NCBI GenBank assembly: GCA_948537335.1
Contig: CAOUJG010000003.1
Coordinates: 1 to 64,000, forward strand
Length of the DNA: 64,000 nt
Source of the DNA: an uncultured Eubacteriales bacterium
GTDB taxonomy: Bacteria > Bacillota > Clostridia > Oscillospirales > Acutalibacteraceae
Direction: 5' to 3'
Within the stretch, counting starts at the first letter, position 1; every line of letters starts with the position of its first letter. The notes beneath the pieces were generated by a model, which saw nothing but the letters and a program-made list of their open reading frames with translations, was not told where the DNA came from and made no database searches. Position numbers and translations under genes: made by a program. Positions 18,194 through 27,491 of the stretch are shown here, piece by piece.

Positions 18194-20527
18194 ATGAAAA
18201 GTAGCGAATTAATCGCATCTACAGGCCAAAATATAAAAAATCTGGTGCCGGCAGCGCACGCAAAAATCGTGGCAGAGAACATCGTGTGCTTCATTCTGGG
18301 GTTATTCATATCAAAAGGCATCGCTTTTGGCGCCTACGCGCCGTTTGGGAGTGCCTTCTTGGCCGCCGTGCCTTATAATAACATGCTTTTTAGCTTTCTT
18401 GGCGTTATAATCGGCTACATTTTGCCGGGCGAGATCAAGATCGGCATCCGCTATGTCTCCACCGCCATTGCCATTTGCGCCATCCGCTGGACGTTAAACG
18501 ATTTGCCCAAGATTAAAGCCAGCAAGCTGTTCGCACCGATTCTTTCCTTTGCGGGCATCATCACGACGGGCTTTGCGGTAAACATCTTCAGCATAACCGA
18601 TTTTAACGAAGTTGCGAGGTATCTTTCGGAGGCGATATTGTCGGGAGGCGCGGCTTATTTCTTTTCCGAAACCACAAATATTTTGTCGTCACGAAGCAGA
18701 ATCATAAGCCAGCCGGACTTTGTCTGCGTCTGCATGACGGCCTTTATGGTGATTTTGTCCCTGCTGCCAGTGAATTTGGGCTATATTTCTGTCGGCAAGG
18801 TTTTTGCGATTTTGGCAATAATGCTCTGCGCGAAACACCTCGGCGTAACCGGCGGGAGCATTGCTGGGACCACCGCGGGCGTGCTCATGGGGCTGGCCTT
18901 TAAGGAGCCGACCCATATTATGGGCGCTTACGCTTTTGGCGGCCTGATTGCGGGATTTGTTGCGTGCTTTGGCAAAATGGCTTGTTGCCTGGCTTTTTTG
19001 AGTTCTTGCATGGTTATCTCCAGCCAGGCCGGCGATCCTACGGTTATTATTTCTGGAATTTACGAAGTTTTTGCCGCGAGCCTAATTTTTCTTTTCTTGC
19101 GTGATGATATCGGTGAGAAATTTACAAGCTTTTTTGCGGCTTCGGCCAACTATGAGCAAGATCAAAGCTTCAGAAACGCCGTCACAATGCGCCTAAACTC
19201 TGCCTCGCGAGCTTTAATTAACATCTCGCGCACGATAAATTCGGTCGCCGAAAATTTGGCCAAGGTCAATGCCCACAAAAATCGCGACATATACTCCGCG
19301 GCGGTTGACAAAGTCTGCAACAGCTGCGGCCTTCGGAGCTTTTGCTTTGATTCTAAAACCGCGGATACGCTGAGCTCGTTCTCGAGAATTAACGAGGTTT
19401 TGTGCGAAAATGGAAAAATAAGTCCCGCCGATTTGCCCTCGAGTTTTGCCCAAAGATGCACCCGGGCGGCCGAATTAACGGGCAACATTAACTTGCTTTA
19501 TGGCGAGATGTCAAAAACGAAAATTGCCGAAAACAGGGTGGCTCAAGTGCGCGATTTTGTCTCGAAACAATTCTGCGATATAGGCCTTTTGCTTTCTGAC
19601 ATCGGCGTTGGAGTTAGAAACTGCGGTACTTTTGACCCGAAATTAGCTCAGAAAATTACCACCAAACTTAAAAAGCTCGGTCTCGCGCCCCTTGACGTCT
19701 GCTGCAGATACGATGAATACGGTCAAATCTCAGTAGAAATCGAGGTCGCCGGGACGATTGATAAAGGCAAACTCGAAAAGATGAATTTGGCAAAAAGGCT
19801 ATCGAGGATTTGCCCAAAAAAACTCAGCAGTCCTACTATCACCGCCACTTTTAACGCTTGCAAGATACAGCTCGTAGAAAAGCCAACTTTCAACGTGCAG
19901 GTCGGAATCTCCCAGCACATCTGCAAAAACGGCGTGCTGTGCGGCGACAATTATACATATTTTAACGACGGCGCTGGGCGCATGGTTGTCATCCTGAGCG
20001 ACGGCATGGGAACCGGCGGCCGAGCTGCCATTGAGGGGGCCATGGCTTGCAAGGTCATGGAGGACCTGATAAAGGCCGGCGTAACCCTCTCCACCGCGGT
20101 CAAGATCACTAACTCCGTGCTGCTGGTAAAGTCGGAAGACGAGTTTTTGTCCACCCTCGACATCCTCTGCGTGGATTTATTCACAGGGGCCGCAAAGCTC
20201 ATCAAAGCAGGCGCTCCACTCACGTTGATTAAAAAAGGCGAAGACGTAATCCGTCTCGCACCTGATTCCCTGCCTATTGGCATACTTAAGGACGTCAGCA
20301 TTGCAGAGCACACCGACACTCTCTCGATTAACGACAAAATCCTGATGGTCTCGGACGGCGCAGTGTCGCAAAGTGATGAGTGGCTTGAGGAGACCTTAAA
20401 AACTTGGGATAATCAAGAACCGCAGCAAATAGCGGATTCTATTGTAAAAAAAATCTTAAAAAATCAGTCCGATGATTTCGACGACGACATCACAGTGATT
20501 GCAATAAAGCTCGCCGACTCACCCTGA
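18194..20527 (+). CDS. spoIIE: Stage II sporulation protein E (PP2C phosphatase)
   Basis: A 777-residue SpoIIE. The N-terminal third has about ten membrane segments (~35-310), the middle is the FtsZ-interaction/oligomerisation region with a Cys cluster (~375-390), and the C-terminus (~575-775) is a PPM/PP2C-type phosphatase with metal-binding motifs VILSDGMGTGG, LDILCVDLFTG, MVSDGA and DDDITVI. It dephosphorylates SpoIIAA to release sigma-F in the forespore and takes part in the polar septum. GCGGGTGAT lies 5 bases before the ATG. It converges with, and overlaps by 9 bases, the amidase gene. Confidence 0.96.
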   Translation: MKSSELIASTGQNIKNLVPAAHAKIVAENIVCFILGLFISKGIAFGAYAPFGSAFLAAVPYNNMLFSFLGVIIGYILPGEIKIGIRYVSTAIAICAIRWTLNDLPKIKASKLFAPILSFAGIITTGFAVNIFSITDFNEVARYLSEAILSGGAAYFFSETTNILSSRSRIISQPDFVCVCMTAFMVILSLLPVNLGYISVGKVFAILAIMLCAKHLGVTGGSIAGTTAGVLMGLAFKEPTHIMGAYAFGGLIAGFVACFGKMACCLAFLSSCMVISSQAGDPTVIISGIYEVFAASLIFLFLRDDIGEKFTSFFAASANYEQDQSFRNAVTMRLNSASRALINISRTINSVAENLAKVNAHKNRDIYSAAVDKVCNSCGLRSFCFDSKTADTLSSFSRINEVLCENGKISPADLPSSFAQRCTRAAELTGNINLLYGEMSKTKIAENRVAQVRDFVSKQFCDIGLLLSDIGVGVRNCGTFDPKLAQKITTKLKKLGLAPLDVCCRYDEYGQISVEIEVAGTIDKGKLEKMNLAKRLSRICPKKLSSPTITATFNACKIQLVEKPTFNVQVGISQHICKNGVLCGDNYTYFNDGAGRMVVILSDGMGTGGRAAIEGAMACKVMEDLIKAGVTLSTAVKITNSVLLVKSEDEFLSTLDILCVDLFTGAAKLIKAGAPLTLIKKGEDVIRLAPDSLPIGILKDVSIAEHTDTLSINDKILMVSDGAVSQSDEWLEETLKTWDNQEPQQIADSIVKKILKNQSDDFDDDITVIAIKLADSP

Positions 20528-21250
20528 TTTGCGCCAGTAGTCCAAAAAACCGCAAAAAATCGCAAACGCCACCTTCGACTGGTACTTCTTATCCAGCAGA
20601 TTTCTCACGTCCTCGCTGTTGGACAAAAATCCGCACTCAACAATAACAGCCGGGACCGTAGATTTATTCAAAAGGAAAACGCCCTTTGGCGATGGCTTTA
20701 TCTCGCGGTTGTTGCCCTTTTGAACAAACCCCAAAAACGACGCACGGATGCTCTGCGCCAGCTCTTGGCTCTGCGGGTTGTTCTTCGAGTAAAAAACCTG
20801 CGCGCCCTTATACCGGCCGTCCTCAAACTTGTTCTGGTGAACGCTTATCAGCAAATTGTTCGGGTCGCTGTTTACGATGCTCAGTCGATTTTTCAAGTCC
20901 GAAACCTTCTTAGACCGGATCGTGCTTGAATTCTCGCTATGTATGGACTCATCTTCGTCCCGCGTCATTTTTATGTTAAAGCCCGAAACCTCAAACAGGC
21001 TCTTAAGTTTGAGCACGATATCCAAATTTATGTCCTTTTCGAGCACATTGTCAAGCCCCACAGCGCCGCTATCCACGCCTCCGTGCCCTGCGTCAAGGAT
21101 AACCGTAGGAAAATACGAACCTTTGCCCAAGGAGGCCTGCCGCGAGGCGTGCAAAAAGCATGCGTTCAAGATTAAAGCCGAAAAGGCAATATACCCACAC
21201 AAAACCAGGGAGTAAAAAACGGCGTCATTGCCCCATTTCAAGTTTTTCAA
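20519..21250 (-). CDS. cwlD: N-acetylmuramoyl-L-alanine amidase, CwlD-like
   Basis: A 243-residue Amidase_3 enzyme with an N-terminal membrane/signal segment (~10-32). Zinc and catalytic motifs are present: ILDAGHGGVDSGA, the Glu in LEKDIN, ISVHQN and VECGFLSN. Size, single domain and sporulation neighbourhood match CwlD, which makes muramic-delta-lactam in spore cortex; a general amidase is the alternative. TTG 21250 is chosen because GGGGTGG lies 5 bases upstream. The in-frame ATG 21268 lacks a binding site. Confidence 0.82.
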   Translation of the reverse strand: MKNLKWGNDAVFYSLVLCGYIAFSALILNACFLHASRQASLGKGSYFPTVILDAGHGGVDSGAVGLDNVLEKDINLDIVLKLKSLFEVSGFNIKMTRDEDESIHSENSSTIRSKKVSDLKNRLSIVNSDPNNLLISVHQNKFEDGRYKGAQVFYSKNNPQSQELAQSIRASFLGFVQKGNNREIKPSPKGVFLLNKSTVPAVIVECGFLSNSEDVRNLLDKKYQSKVAFAIFCGFLDYWRKSG

Positions 21251-21305
21251 AATACCACCCCATAACATTTTATGCGGGTGCAGCGTTTTTAGGACAATTT
21301 TAAAA

Positions 21306-22217
21306 TTACATATTTTCGCTCATACTCAAGAGCTTTTTCATCTTGTGGTTAACCCCAGAGCGTGTAAGCGGGGTCGAGAGATTTTTGCCCAGCTCTCTTA
21401 GCGACATTTCTGGATTCTTAAGCCGCAAATTCGCAAGTTCCCTCAAGTCGTCGTCCAAACAGTTAAACTTGCCGGCCTTCTTCATCTTCTTTATCGCATC
21501 TATCTGCGCCGTAGCGGCCGCCGCAGTCTTGCTAATATTCGCCGCCTCAAAGTTCGTCGTTCTGTTCACGTAGTTGCGGACCTCTTTGACCATCTTAATT
21601 TGCATAAAGTCCATGGCGCAAAGCGGCGCGCCAATATACGTCAAAAAGTCCGTTATGTCGGAGCTGTCCTTGATGTAAACCACAAAAACGCCCTTCCGAG
21701 TGGTGCTCTTGACCTTTAACGGCACATTTTTTAGAGACGTCAAAACCTCGAACAAGCATTTGGACAAATTCATATAAGGCACGCAAAACTCCAAATGATA
21801 GCCATTCTGCGGATCCGTTACCGTGCCGCAAGCGATAAACGCGCCCTTCAAAAAGGATTTCGCGTCCTCTTGCGTTTTTAGCAAGTCCTTGTTTATCCTC
21901 AAGTTTATTTCGTCTTTTTTTAGGTGCCCAAACCGAGTCAAAATCGCATTTCTGTCGCACTCTTCAGAGACCTTCAAAATAATATTTTCTTTTTTATCAG
22001 TGCCAGAAAAGTCAACATCCACCGCGCAGTCGAAGTTCTGCACCAACAGATCGTACACAAGCTCACTTATATTGCCGTTTTCCGTGTGAAACGATATCTC
22101 CGAAAGCTTGAAATTCCTCGAAAACAAAAGCATTCCGTACAGCAAACAAAAGGAAGCTGCGTCAAAGGGCCGGCTCGCCTTGCATAGTTCATTCTTGACC
22201 CTCGCCGAAAACGTCAT
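21306..22217 (-). CDS. whiA: WhiA family DNA-binding regulator
   Basis: A 303-residue WhiA. It has the LAGLIDADG-homing-endonuclease-like N-terminal domain (starting TFSARVKNELC) and a C-terminal helix-turn-helix (~220-300; LRELANLRLKNPEMSLRELG, then a SRSGVNHRLKK-like segment). In Firmicutes it affects cell division and chromosome segregation. AGGAGG precedes the ATG. It is last in the hprK-murB-rapZ-whiA cluster, 43 bases after rapZ. Confidence 0.95.
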   Translation of the reverse strand: MTFSARVKNELCKASRPFDAASFCLLYGMLLFSRNFKLSEISFHTENGNISELVYDLLVQNFDCAVDVDFSGTDKKENIILKVSEECDRNAILTRFGHLKKDEINLRINKDLLKTQEDAKSFLKGAFIACGTVTDPQNGYHLEFCVPYMNLSKCLFEVLTSLKNVPLKVKSTTRKGVFVVYIKDSSDITDFLTYIGAPLCAMDFMQIKMVKEVRNYVNRTTNFEAANISKTAAAATAQIDAIKKMKKAGKFNCLDDDLRELANLRLKNPEMSLRELGKNLSTPLTRSGVNHKMKKLLSMSENM

Positions 22218-22260
22218 TCAACCGCCTCCTTGCGCCAACTCAATAAGTCCAGTTCGCCGC

Positions 22261-23124
22261 TCAATTTTTACTGATGTCCCTGTGGTTGATGACGACGTGA
22301 TGGCCGGCGTCGAGCAGGTGGTTATAAAGATACTGCGCAATCGCCACCGAGCGGTGATGCCCACCCGTGCAGCCAATCGCGATCACCAGCTGACTCTTGC
22401 CTTCGTTGCAATAAAGCGGCAGCATGTAGTCAATCAGCGAGACCGTCCGCTCTATGAAGCCCTTCGTCTCCTCGCCGTTTAGCACATACTCCGCCACCAG
22501 CTCGTCCAGGCCGGTCAAGTTCCTCATCTCGTCTATATAATAAGGGTTTGGCAGGCACCGGACGTCAAAAACCAAGTCTGCTTCGGTCGGCAAGCCATGT
22601 TTAAATCCAAAAGACATGCATGTAACCGTAAGTGCGCTTGAAGAATCCGCCAAAAACAGCGACGCGATCCTCTTTTTAAGCTGCGCCGATGACAAAAACG
22701 AAGTATCGATCAAATAGTCCGCGGAATTTTTAATAGAAGTCAAGAGTTCCCGCTCGAACCGTATGGCTTTTTGGACGGCTCCGTGGTAATTTTCGGCCAG
22801 CGGGTGCTTTCTTCGAGACTCCTTATACCGCTGAACCAAGACGCTCTCACGCGCATCCAGAAACAAAATTTTGTAATTTTTTCGATTAGCCTTCAGCTTT
22901 TCAATCGACTCAAACGAGCCCTCCAAAAAGTTCTCTCCGCGAATGTCAATAACCACGGCAACCCTCTGCATGCTCTTGTCCGAAGACTTTTGGCACAGCT
23001 CATAAAACGTCGAAATCAGCTTGGTCGGGATATTGTCAACGCAGTAAAAGCCGATATCCTCCAAGGCATGCAGCGCCTGAGTCTTGCCCGCGCCCGATAA
23101 GCCCGTCACAAAAAGGAATTCCAT
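22261..23124 (-). CDS. rapZ: RNase adapter / nucleotide-binding protein RapZ
   Basis: A 287-residue P-loop protein with Walker A TGLSGAGKT at residues 7-15 and DIGFYCVDNIP. The C-terminal domain has the conserved FGFKHG, DLVFDVRCLPNPY and CTGGHHRSV motifs. In E. coli RapZ guides RNase E to the sRNA GlmZ. In Gram-positives (YvcJ) the role is less clear. GGGGAGG lies 6 bases before the ATG. It is third in the conserved four-gene cluster. Confidence 0.95.
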   Translation of the reverse strand: MEFLFVTGLSGAGKTQALHALEDIGFYCVDNIPTKLISTFYELCQKSSDKSMQRVAVVIDIRGENFLEGSFESIEKLKANRKNYKILFLDARESVLVQRYKESRRKHPLAENYHGAVQKAIRFERELLTSIKNSADYLIDTSFLSSAQLKKRIASLFLADSSSALTVTCMSFGFKHGLPTEADLVFDVRCLPNPYYIDEMRNLTGLDELVAEYVLNGEETKGFIERTVSLIDYMLPLYCNEGKSQLVIAIGCTGGHHRSVAIAQYLYNHLLDAGHHVVINHRDISKN

Positions 23125-23199
23125 AGCTCAAGCCTCCCCCATTTTGCTTTTCCTCAAACTTTCAACTTTATGGCCATTTTCAGCAGCAAACGCGCCATT

Positions 23200-24117
23200 T
23201 CAAATGATGATTACCTCGCATTCGAGCGCCACACCGGTCTTTTTCATCACAGTCTCCTTAATGTGGCCGATCAGGCTAACCACATCGTCGCAAGTGGCGC
23301 CCCCATGGTTCACTATGAACCCCGCATGCTTGGTGCTGACCATTGCCCCGCCAACCTTGGCGCCTTTTAGCCCGCAATTTTGAATCAGCGTACCGGCAAA
23401 GTTGCCCACCGGCCTTTTAAAAATGCTCCCTGCGTTGGGATAATTCAGCGGCTGCTTCTCCTTGCGCCTCGAAAGATAGCCATCCATCCTCTCTTTTATA
23501 TGTATTTTGTCCCCGGCTTCTAGCCTAAATTTCGCCGACAAAATAATCTCGTCAACGCCCCGGTACAGGCTGCTCCTATACGACAAGGCCATCTTGTCCG
23601 CGGTCCTTCTTACAATCTCGCCAGAATAGGTCATGCTCTCGGCCGAAACGATAGTCCCCTTCATTTCCTCGCCATAAGCACCAGCGTTCATGAAGACCGC
23701 TCCGCCAATAGTCCCAGGAATCCCATAAGCAAACTCCAAGCCGCTAAGGGATTCTTGCAAAGCAAACTTGCACAGCCTCGAAAGCGCAGCCCCAGCGCCA
23801 CACTCAATCGTACCGTCGCCCTCCAAAGTGATCGTCTTAAACTCGCCATCAAGCTTAATCACCGCTCCACGGATGCCGTCGTCACTCACCAAAAGGTTAG
23901 ACCCGTTGCCAACAGCCAAAAATGGGATCTTAAAGCCATTCAAAACCCCTACAACCGCGGCCAAGTCAGCCTTCGAGTTCACTGTTATAAAAATGTCTGC
24001 AGCACCACCAATTTTAAACGACGTATGCTTTGTCATCGGCTCATTTTTCAGTATACTCAAATTCAAGTTTAAATCCATCAGCGCCCCAATCGCGCTCTCA
24101 CATTCGCTGCTACCCAT
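23200..24117 (-). CDS. murB: UDP-N-acetylenolpyruvoylglucosamine reductase
   Basis: A 305-residue FAD-dependent reductase making UDP-MurNAc for peptidoglycan. Motifs: TSFKIGGAAD and GNGSNLLVSDDGI (FAD binding), EFAYGIPGTIGGAVFMNAGAYG, YRSSLYRG (type I/II catalytic region), PNAGSIFKRP and the final Glu-containing segment. ATG 24117 follows GGAGG by 4 bases; GTG 24135 is an in-frame alternative that would place the binding site inside the gene. Confidence 0.96.
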   Translation of the reverse strand: MGSSECESAIGALMDLNLNLSILKNEPMTKHTSFKIGGAADIFITVNSKADLAAVVGVLNGFKIPFLAVGNGSNLLVSDDGIRGAVIKLDGEFKTITLEGDGTIECGAGAALSRLCKFALQESLSGLEFAYGIPGTIGGAVFMNAGAYGEEMKGTIVSAESMTYSGEIVRRTADKMALSYRSSLYRGVDEIILSAKFRLEAGDKIHIKERMDGYLSRRKEKQPLNYPNAGSIFKRPVGNFAGTLIQNCGLKGAKVGGAMVSTKHAGFIVNHGGATCDDVVSLIGHIKETVMKKTGVALECEVIII

Positions 24118-24186
24118 AATTCCTCCACTAATCACAAAACTTTTTCGCGCTTTAACTCTCTTCTTTTTGTTTTTCTAATTTAGAAA

Positions 24187-25155
24187 TTAAATGTTTAACT
24201 TTATCTGATTATTCGTAACGATGTCATTGTTAAAATAGTCCATTCCCAAGCCATCCAGCAGCTCTTTGGCCGCGTTATATCCCATCTTTTTTTGCCGATT
24301 ATTCATCGCAGCGACTTCTACAATAATCGCCAAATTTCGGCCGGGCGTTACCGGGATCGTCACAATCGGAATATTTACACCCAGAATTTTTGCATATTCA
24401 TTTTCTATACCGATTCTATCGTAAATCTTGGCCCTATCCCACATCTCGAGGTTAACCACCATGTCGATCTCCTGCGTCACCTTTACAGAGCCCATTCCAA
24501 AAATGCTCCGAGCGTCAATGATGCCCACGCCGCGCAGTTCAATAAAATGCCGAAGATTTTTTGGCGCCGAGCCCGTTAGCTTTTTGTCGTTAATTTTTCT
24601 TATCTGCACCGAGTCATCCGCAACCAGCCGGTGCCCTCGCTGAATCAGCTCTATCGCCGTCTCGCTCTTGCCAACGCCGCTGTCGCCGATAATATATATT
24701 CCCTGGCCGTAAACCTCCACCAGAACGCCGTGCCTCGTGATGCGCGGTGCCAGCTTTACGTCCAAGAACTCCACAATATCGGCAATAAAATTTGAAGTCA
24801 TCTTGGAAGTACGCAAAATCGGGATAAAATTCTTCTTCGCCGCCTTAATAAGCTCCGGGTGCGGCTCAATGTTCTTCGTGATTATCACCGCGGGGGGCTC
24901 AAACGCAAAGATTCCATCCAATATCTTATATCGCTCATCGCTCGTCAGGCCCGACAAATATGCGTTTTCCGTCCGGCCCATAACAACCAACCGAGTGCTA
25001 TTAAAATAGTCAAAAAATCCGGTCAGCTCCAGACCCAAGCGGTTAACGTCCTTTTCGGATATCAAAATTTTGTCCGGATCATCCGGCATAAACGCGATGT
25101 TAAGCCTCATGCTGCTTATGATGTTCGTCAACGACACCGAAAAATTGTTCGACAT
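24187..25155 (-). CDS. hprK: HPr kinase/phosphorylase
   Basis: A 322-residue bifunctional enzyme that phosphorylates Ser46 of HPr in carbon catabolite control. The P-loop is GDSGVGKSE (~148-156), the family signature ELRGVGIID is present, as is the HPrK C-terminal helix region (NRQKKMGYNAA). ATG 25155 has GGCGGGTGAT upstream; the GTG at 25170 is the alternative. It is first of the hprK-murB-rapZ-whiA cluster with a consensus promoter at 25201-25229. Confidence 0.95.
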   Translation of the reverse strand: MSNNFSVSLTNIISSMRLNIAFMPDDPDKILISEKDVNRLGLELTGFFDYFNSTRLVVMGRTENAYLSGLTSDERYKILDGIFAFEPPAVIITKNIEPHPELIKAAKKNFIPILRTSKMTSNFIADIVEFLDVKLAPRITRHGVLVEVYGQGIYIIGDSGVGKSETAIELIQRGHRLVADDSVQIRKINDKKLTGSAPKNLRHFIELRGVGIIDARSIFGMGSVKVTQEIDMVVNLEMWDRAKIYDRIGIENEYAKILGVNIPIVTIPVTPGRNLAIIVEVAAMNNRQKKMGYNAAKELLDGLGMDYFNNDIVTNNQIKLNI

Positions 25156-25200
25156 TTTATCACCCGCCACCTTGTTTTTTCACGAAATCGCCATAAAAAC

Positions 25201-25229
25201 ATTATAGCCCAGCTTAAAATTATTTTCAA
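25201..25229 (-). promoter_or_regulatory. Promoter of hprK cluster
   Basis: On the minus strand: TTGAAA (25229-25224), a 17-base spacer and TATAAT (25206-25201), 46 bases before the hprK ATG. It lies within the short gap after gerAC. Confidence 0.65.
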
Positions 25230-25253
25230 GGAGACGAGAAATCGTGCCACAGC

Positions 25254-26387
25254 TTAATAAACCAAGCTGCTTATCTTTTGGTTCGCGCCCATGTATCTTA
25301 TTTTGGCCTGCGCGCTGATTTCATAATCTGCAGCTTTTAGGACTTCCTCCATATTTGCTAAATTCTCTTTAAAAAATCCGGCGTTTGCGTTCATGATGTG
25401 CCGATAAAAGTTAAAGATGTCGCAACCATTCTTTTTAATGCACGAATCAATGGCTTTCTGCATCAATTCTGTGAGCCTGCTTTCGATAATCGGCTTAATT
25501 TCGCTATTTGCCGCAAGATTATCCGCATTGTACAGTTCTAAATCTGCACACAAACTTACGTTAAACACCGGCCTGTTGCCATCAACGCTCACATTTATTT
25601 TTGACTTTGCCTTGCTCAGCTCGTAGTATAGCTGCGCGTCGCCCACGTTTATGCTGTCCGCAATATTTTTAGCTTTCTTGTAGATCAAAAGCACGCCCTT
25701 CGTGGCCTCTTCGCTCAAGATATCCGTCAATTTGTCGGACTTAAACAGCGCAATTTGGGGGCAAGCCACCTTCCCCTCATCTTCATTATATTCAAGAAGC
25801 CACACTTTTGCTGCTTTTTGCGGATTTTCAAGGTCGCTTAAAAGATATCGAATGTTAGAATTTATGCCATCGTCGCTCTCTTTGCCTATTTTCGATATCG
25901 ACACGATGTCCTCTGCGTTGACTATATCGCCATCGCCCTCGTTTGCTAACACATCTTTTGCCGCTGCGCTCGAGATTAGCACCTCCACCGTTGGGCGAAG
26001 TTTATGGTTTGTAGAAAAAAACTTTATAATTTCTTTTATCCCGGACTTTGCCGTTTCCTGGCCGATTATCAAGACTATCGCGTGAGAATATAATATCTTT
26101 TTGCCGGTCTGGTTCTCGATTTTGTTCACGGTTTCAATCAAGGTCGGCGCCGTTGCCGATATATTTACTATGCTTTTGCCCTCCTCCTCTGAGCTTGCCT
26201 CTGACGTTGTTTGGGTGTTCAGCGCCTGCACAGTTAGTTCGTAGGCGCCCTCGGTTTTGTCCACCCCGATTCCATAGACTATCAGCTGCTCGTCCAGGCC
26301 CGCCACCTGGGTGCATCCGCACAAAAAGCCCACCAACACTAGCTCCAGCAAAATTACAATCTTTTTTGTTGTTATCATTTTCCTCAT
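25254..26387 (-). CDS. gerAC: Ger(x)C family germinant-receptor lipoprotein
   Basis: A 377-residue lipoprotein. The signal peptide ends in lipobox LCGC (Cys ~25), followed by the GerAC N-terminal domain (GIGVDKTEGAYELTVQ) and C-terminal domain. It is the C subunit of a GerA-type nutrient germinant receptor in the spore inner membrane. The gene starts 12 bases after gerAB and ends just before the hprK promoter. Confidence 0.92.
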   Translation of the reverse strand: MRKMITTKKIVILLELVLVGFLCGCTQVAGLDEQLIVYGIGVDKTEGAYELTVQALNTQTTSEASSEEEGKSIVNISATAPTLIETVNKIENQTGKKILYSHAIVLIIGQETAKSGIKEIIKFFSTNHKLRPTVEVLISSAAAKDVLANEGDGDIVNAEDIVSISKIGKESDDGINSNIRYLLSDLENPQKAAKVWLLEYNEDEGKVACPQIALFKSDKLTDILSEEATKGVLLIYKKAKNIADSINVGDAQLYYELSKAKSKINVSVDGNRPVFNVSLCADLELYNADNLAANSEIKPIIESRLTELMQKAIDSCIKKNGCDIFNFYRHIMNANAGFFKENLANMEEVLKAADYEISAQAKIRYMGANQKISSLVY

Positions 26388-26399
26388 CCTCGCAAACCC

Positions 26400-27470
26400 T
26401 CACTTTATCTGCATTTTGTGCTTTATTAAAATTACCAGCGGAATCACAAACGCCGTTGCCATGGTGAACATGAAGATAAATTTTATGTCGTAAAAAAAGT
26501 ACGAAACTTCCTTGAACATCGGCAAAATCAGGCTCAAAATCAGCACCAATGCGTCGCCCAAAAATATTATTATTTTACTTTTGCCCTCGCCAAACAGCCG
26601 CTTCATTACCGAGAAGAACGCGAACAAAAACAACGACACCGTTATGAAGAGCCCCGAAGTGAAGATCCCCAAATAAATCGCGTCCATTCGCTTAAATACG
26701 CCAATTCCGGCCACACTTGTTGCTGTGTATATCGGGAAATTCTGCGTTTTTAGGTAGTCCCCCAGCGCACCCGTGACTACCGCTATCACCAAAACAAACA
26801 GCGCATAAATCGACACGGTCGATGCTATCAGCGTTTTCTTTATGTTCCCTTTGGCAAACGGCATAATTATTGCCGCAAGTGGGATATAAAACGACAGCGA
26901 GGCTAGATATACCGTGCCGTTGACTGTGTCCGTTAAGCCTTCAAACAGCAGCGGCGGGAAGTTCATCACGTCAATTTGAGGAATCAGCGTAAAAACTATA
27001 AACGCGATCGACGCGCAGATGATGAACAATATTATTGTGCAGGCCCGCGCTATGCCTTCTATTCCTTTGCAGGTGGCGTAAGATGCCGCCAGAATCACGC
27101 ACAGCGTTAGCATAAAGAGCGAGATGTCCGGATTTACGACGTCTCGCACGAAGATGTTGAACAGCGACAGTGTGTAGCAGCACGCAAAAAGGTAGTAGAC
27201 TCCGTAAATTATCAGGAATACGGTTCCTAATTTTTTGAAATTTACCGCGCAATTGTCCGCGATGCTCATTGTGGGGTTTATTTTGTAGAGCTTATACACC
27301 GGCAGGAGGTACACCACGTTGATCAAAAGTGCTATCGCCGCCGAGATGGCGTGGTCCCACATATTGCTGCTTTGCGCCATTGGCAGATTGTAGGTTATTC
27401 CTATGATTATGTTGACTAAAAACAGCAGCGAGAACAGTTGTGGCGCGGTTATTATGTCTTTTCGTTCCAT
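26400..27470 (-). CDS. gerAB: GerAB-type spore germination permease
   Basis: A 356-residue integral membrane protein with about ten hydrophobic segments, of the APC-superfamily GerAB/Spore_permease type (ITAPQLFSLLFLVNIIIG near the start). It forms the germinant-binding B subunit of the receptor. AGGAG lies 6-7 bases before the ATG. It lies 21 bases downstream of gerAA. Confidence 0.92.
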   Translation of the reverse strand: MERKDIITAPQLFSLLFLVNIIIGITYNLPMAQSSNMWDHAISAAIALLINVVYLLPVYKLYKINPTMSIADNCAVNFKKLGTVFLIIYGVYYLFACCYTLSLFNIFVRDVVNPDISLFMLTLCVILAASYATCKGIEGIARACTIILFIICASIAFIVFTLIPQIDVMNFPPLLFEGLTDTVNGTVYLASLSFYIPLAAIIMPFAKGNIKKTLIASTVSIYALFVLVIAVVTGALGDYLKTQNFPIYTATSVAGIGVFKRMDAIYLGIFTSGLFITVSLFLFAFFSVMKRLFGEGKSKIIIFLGDALVLILSLILPMFKEVSYFFYDIKFIFMFTMATAFVIPLVILIKHKMQIK

Positions 27471-27491
27471 TGTCGACTCCTTTATTTTCGG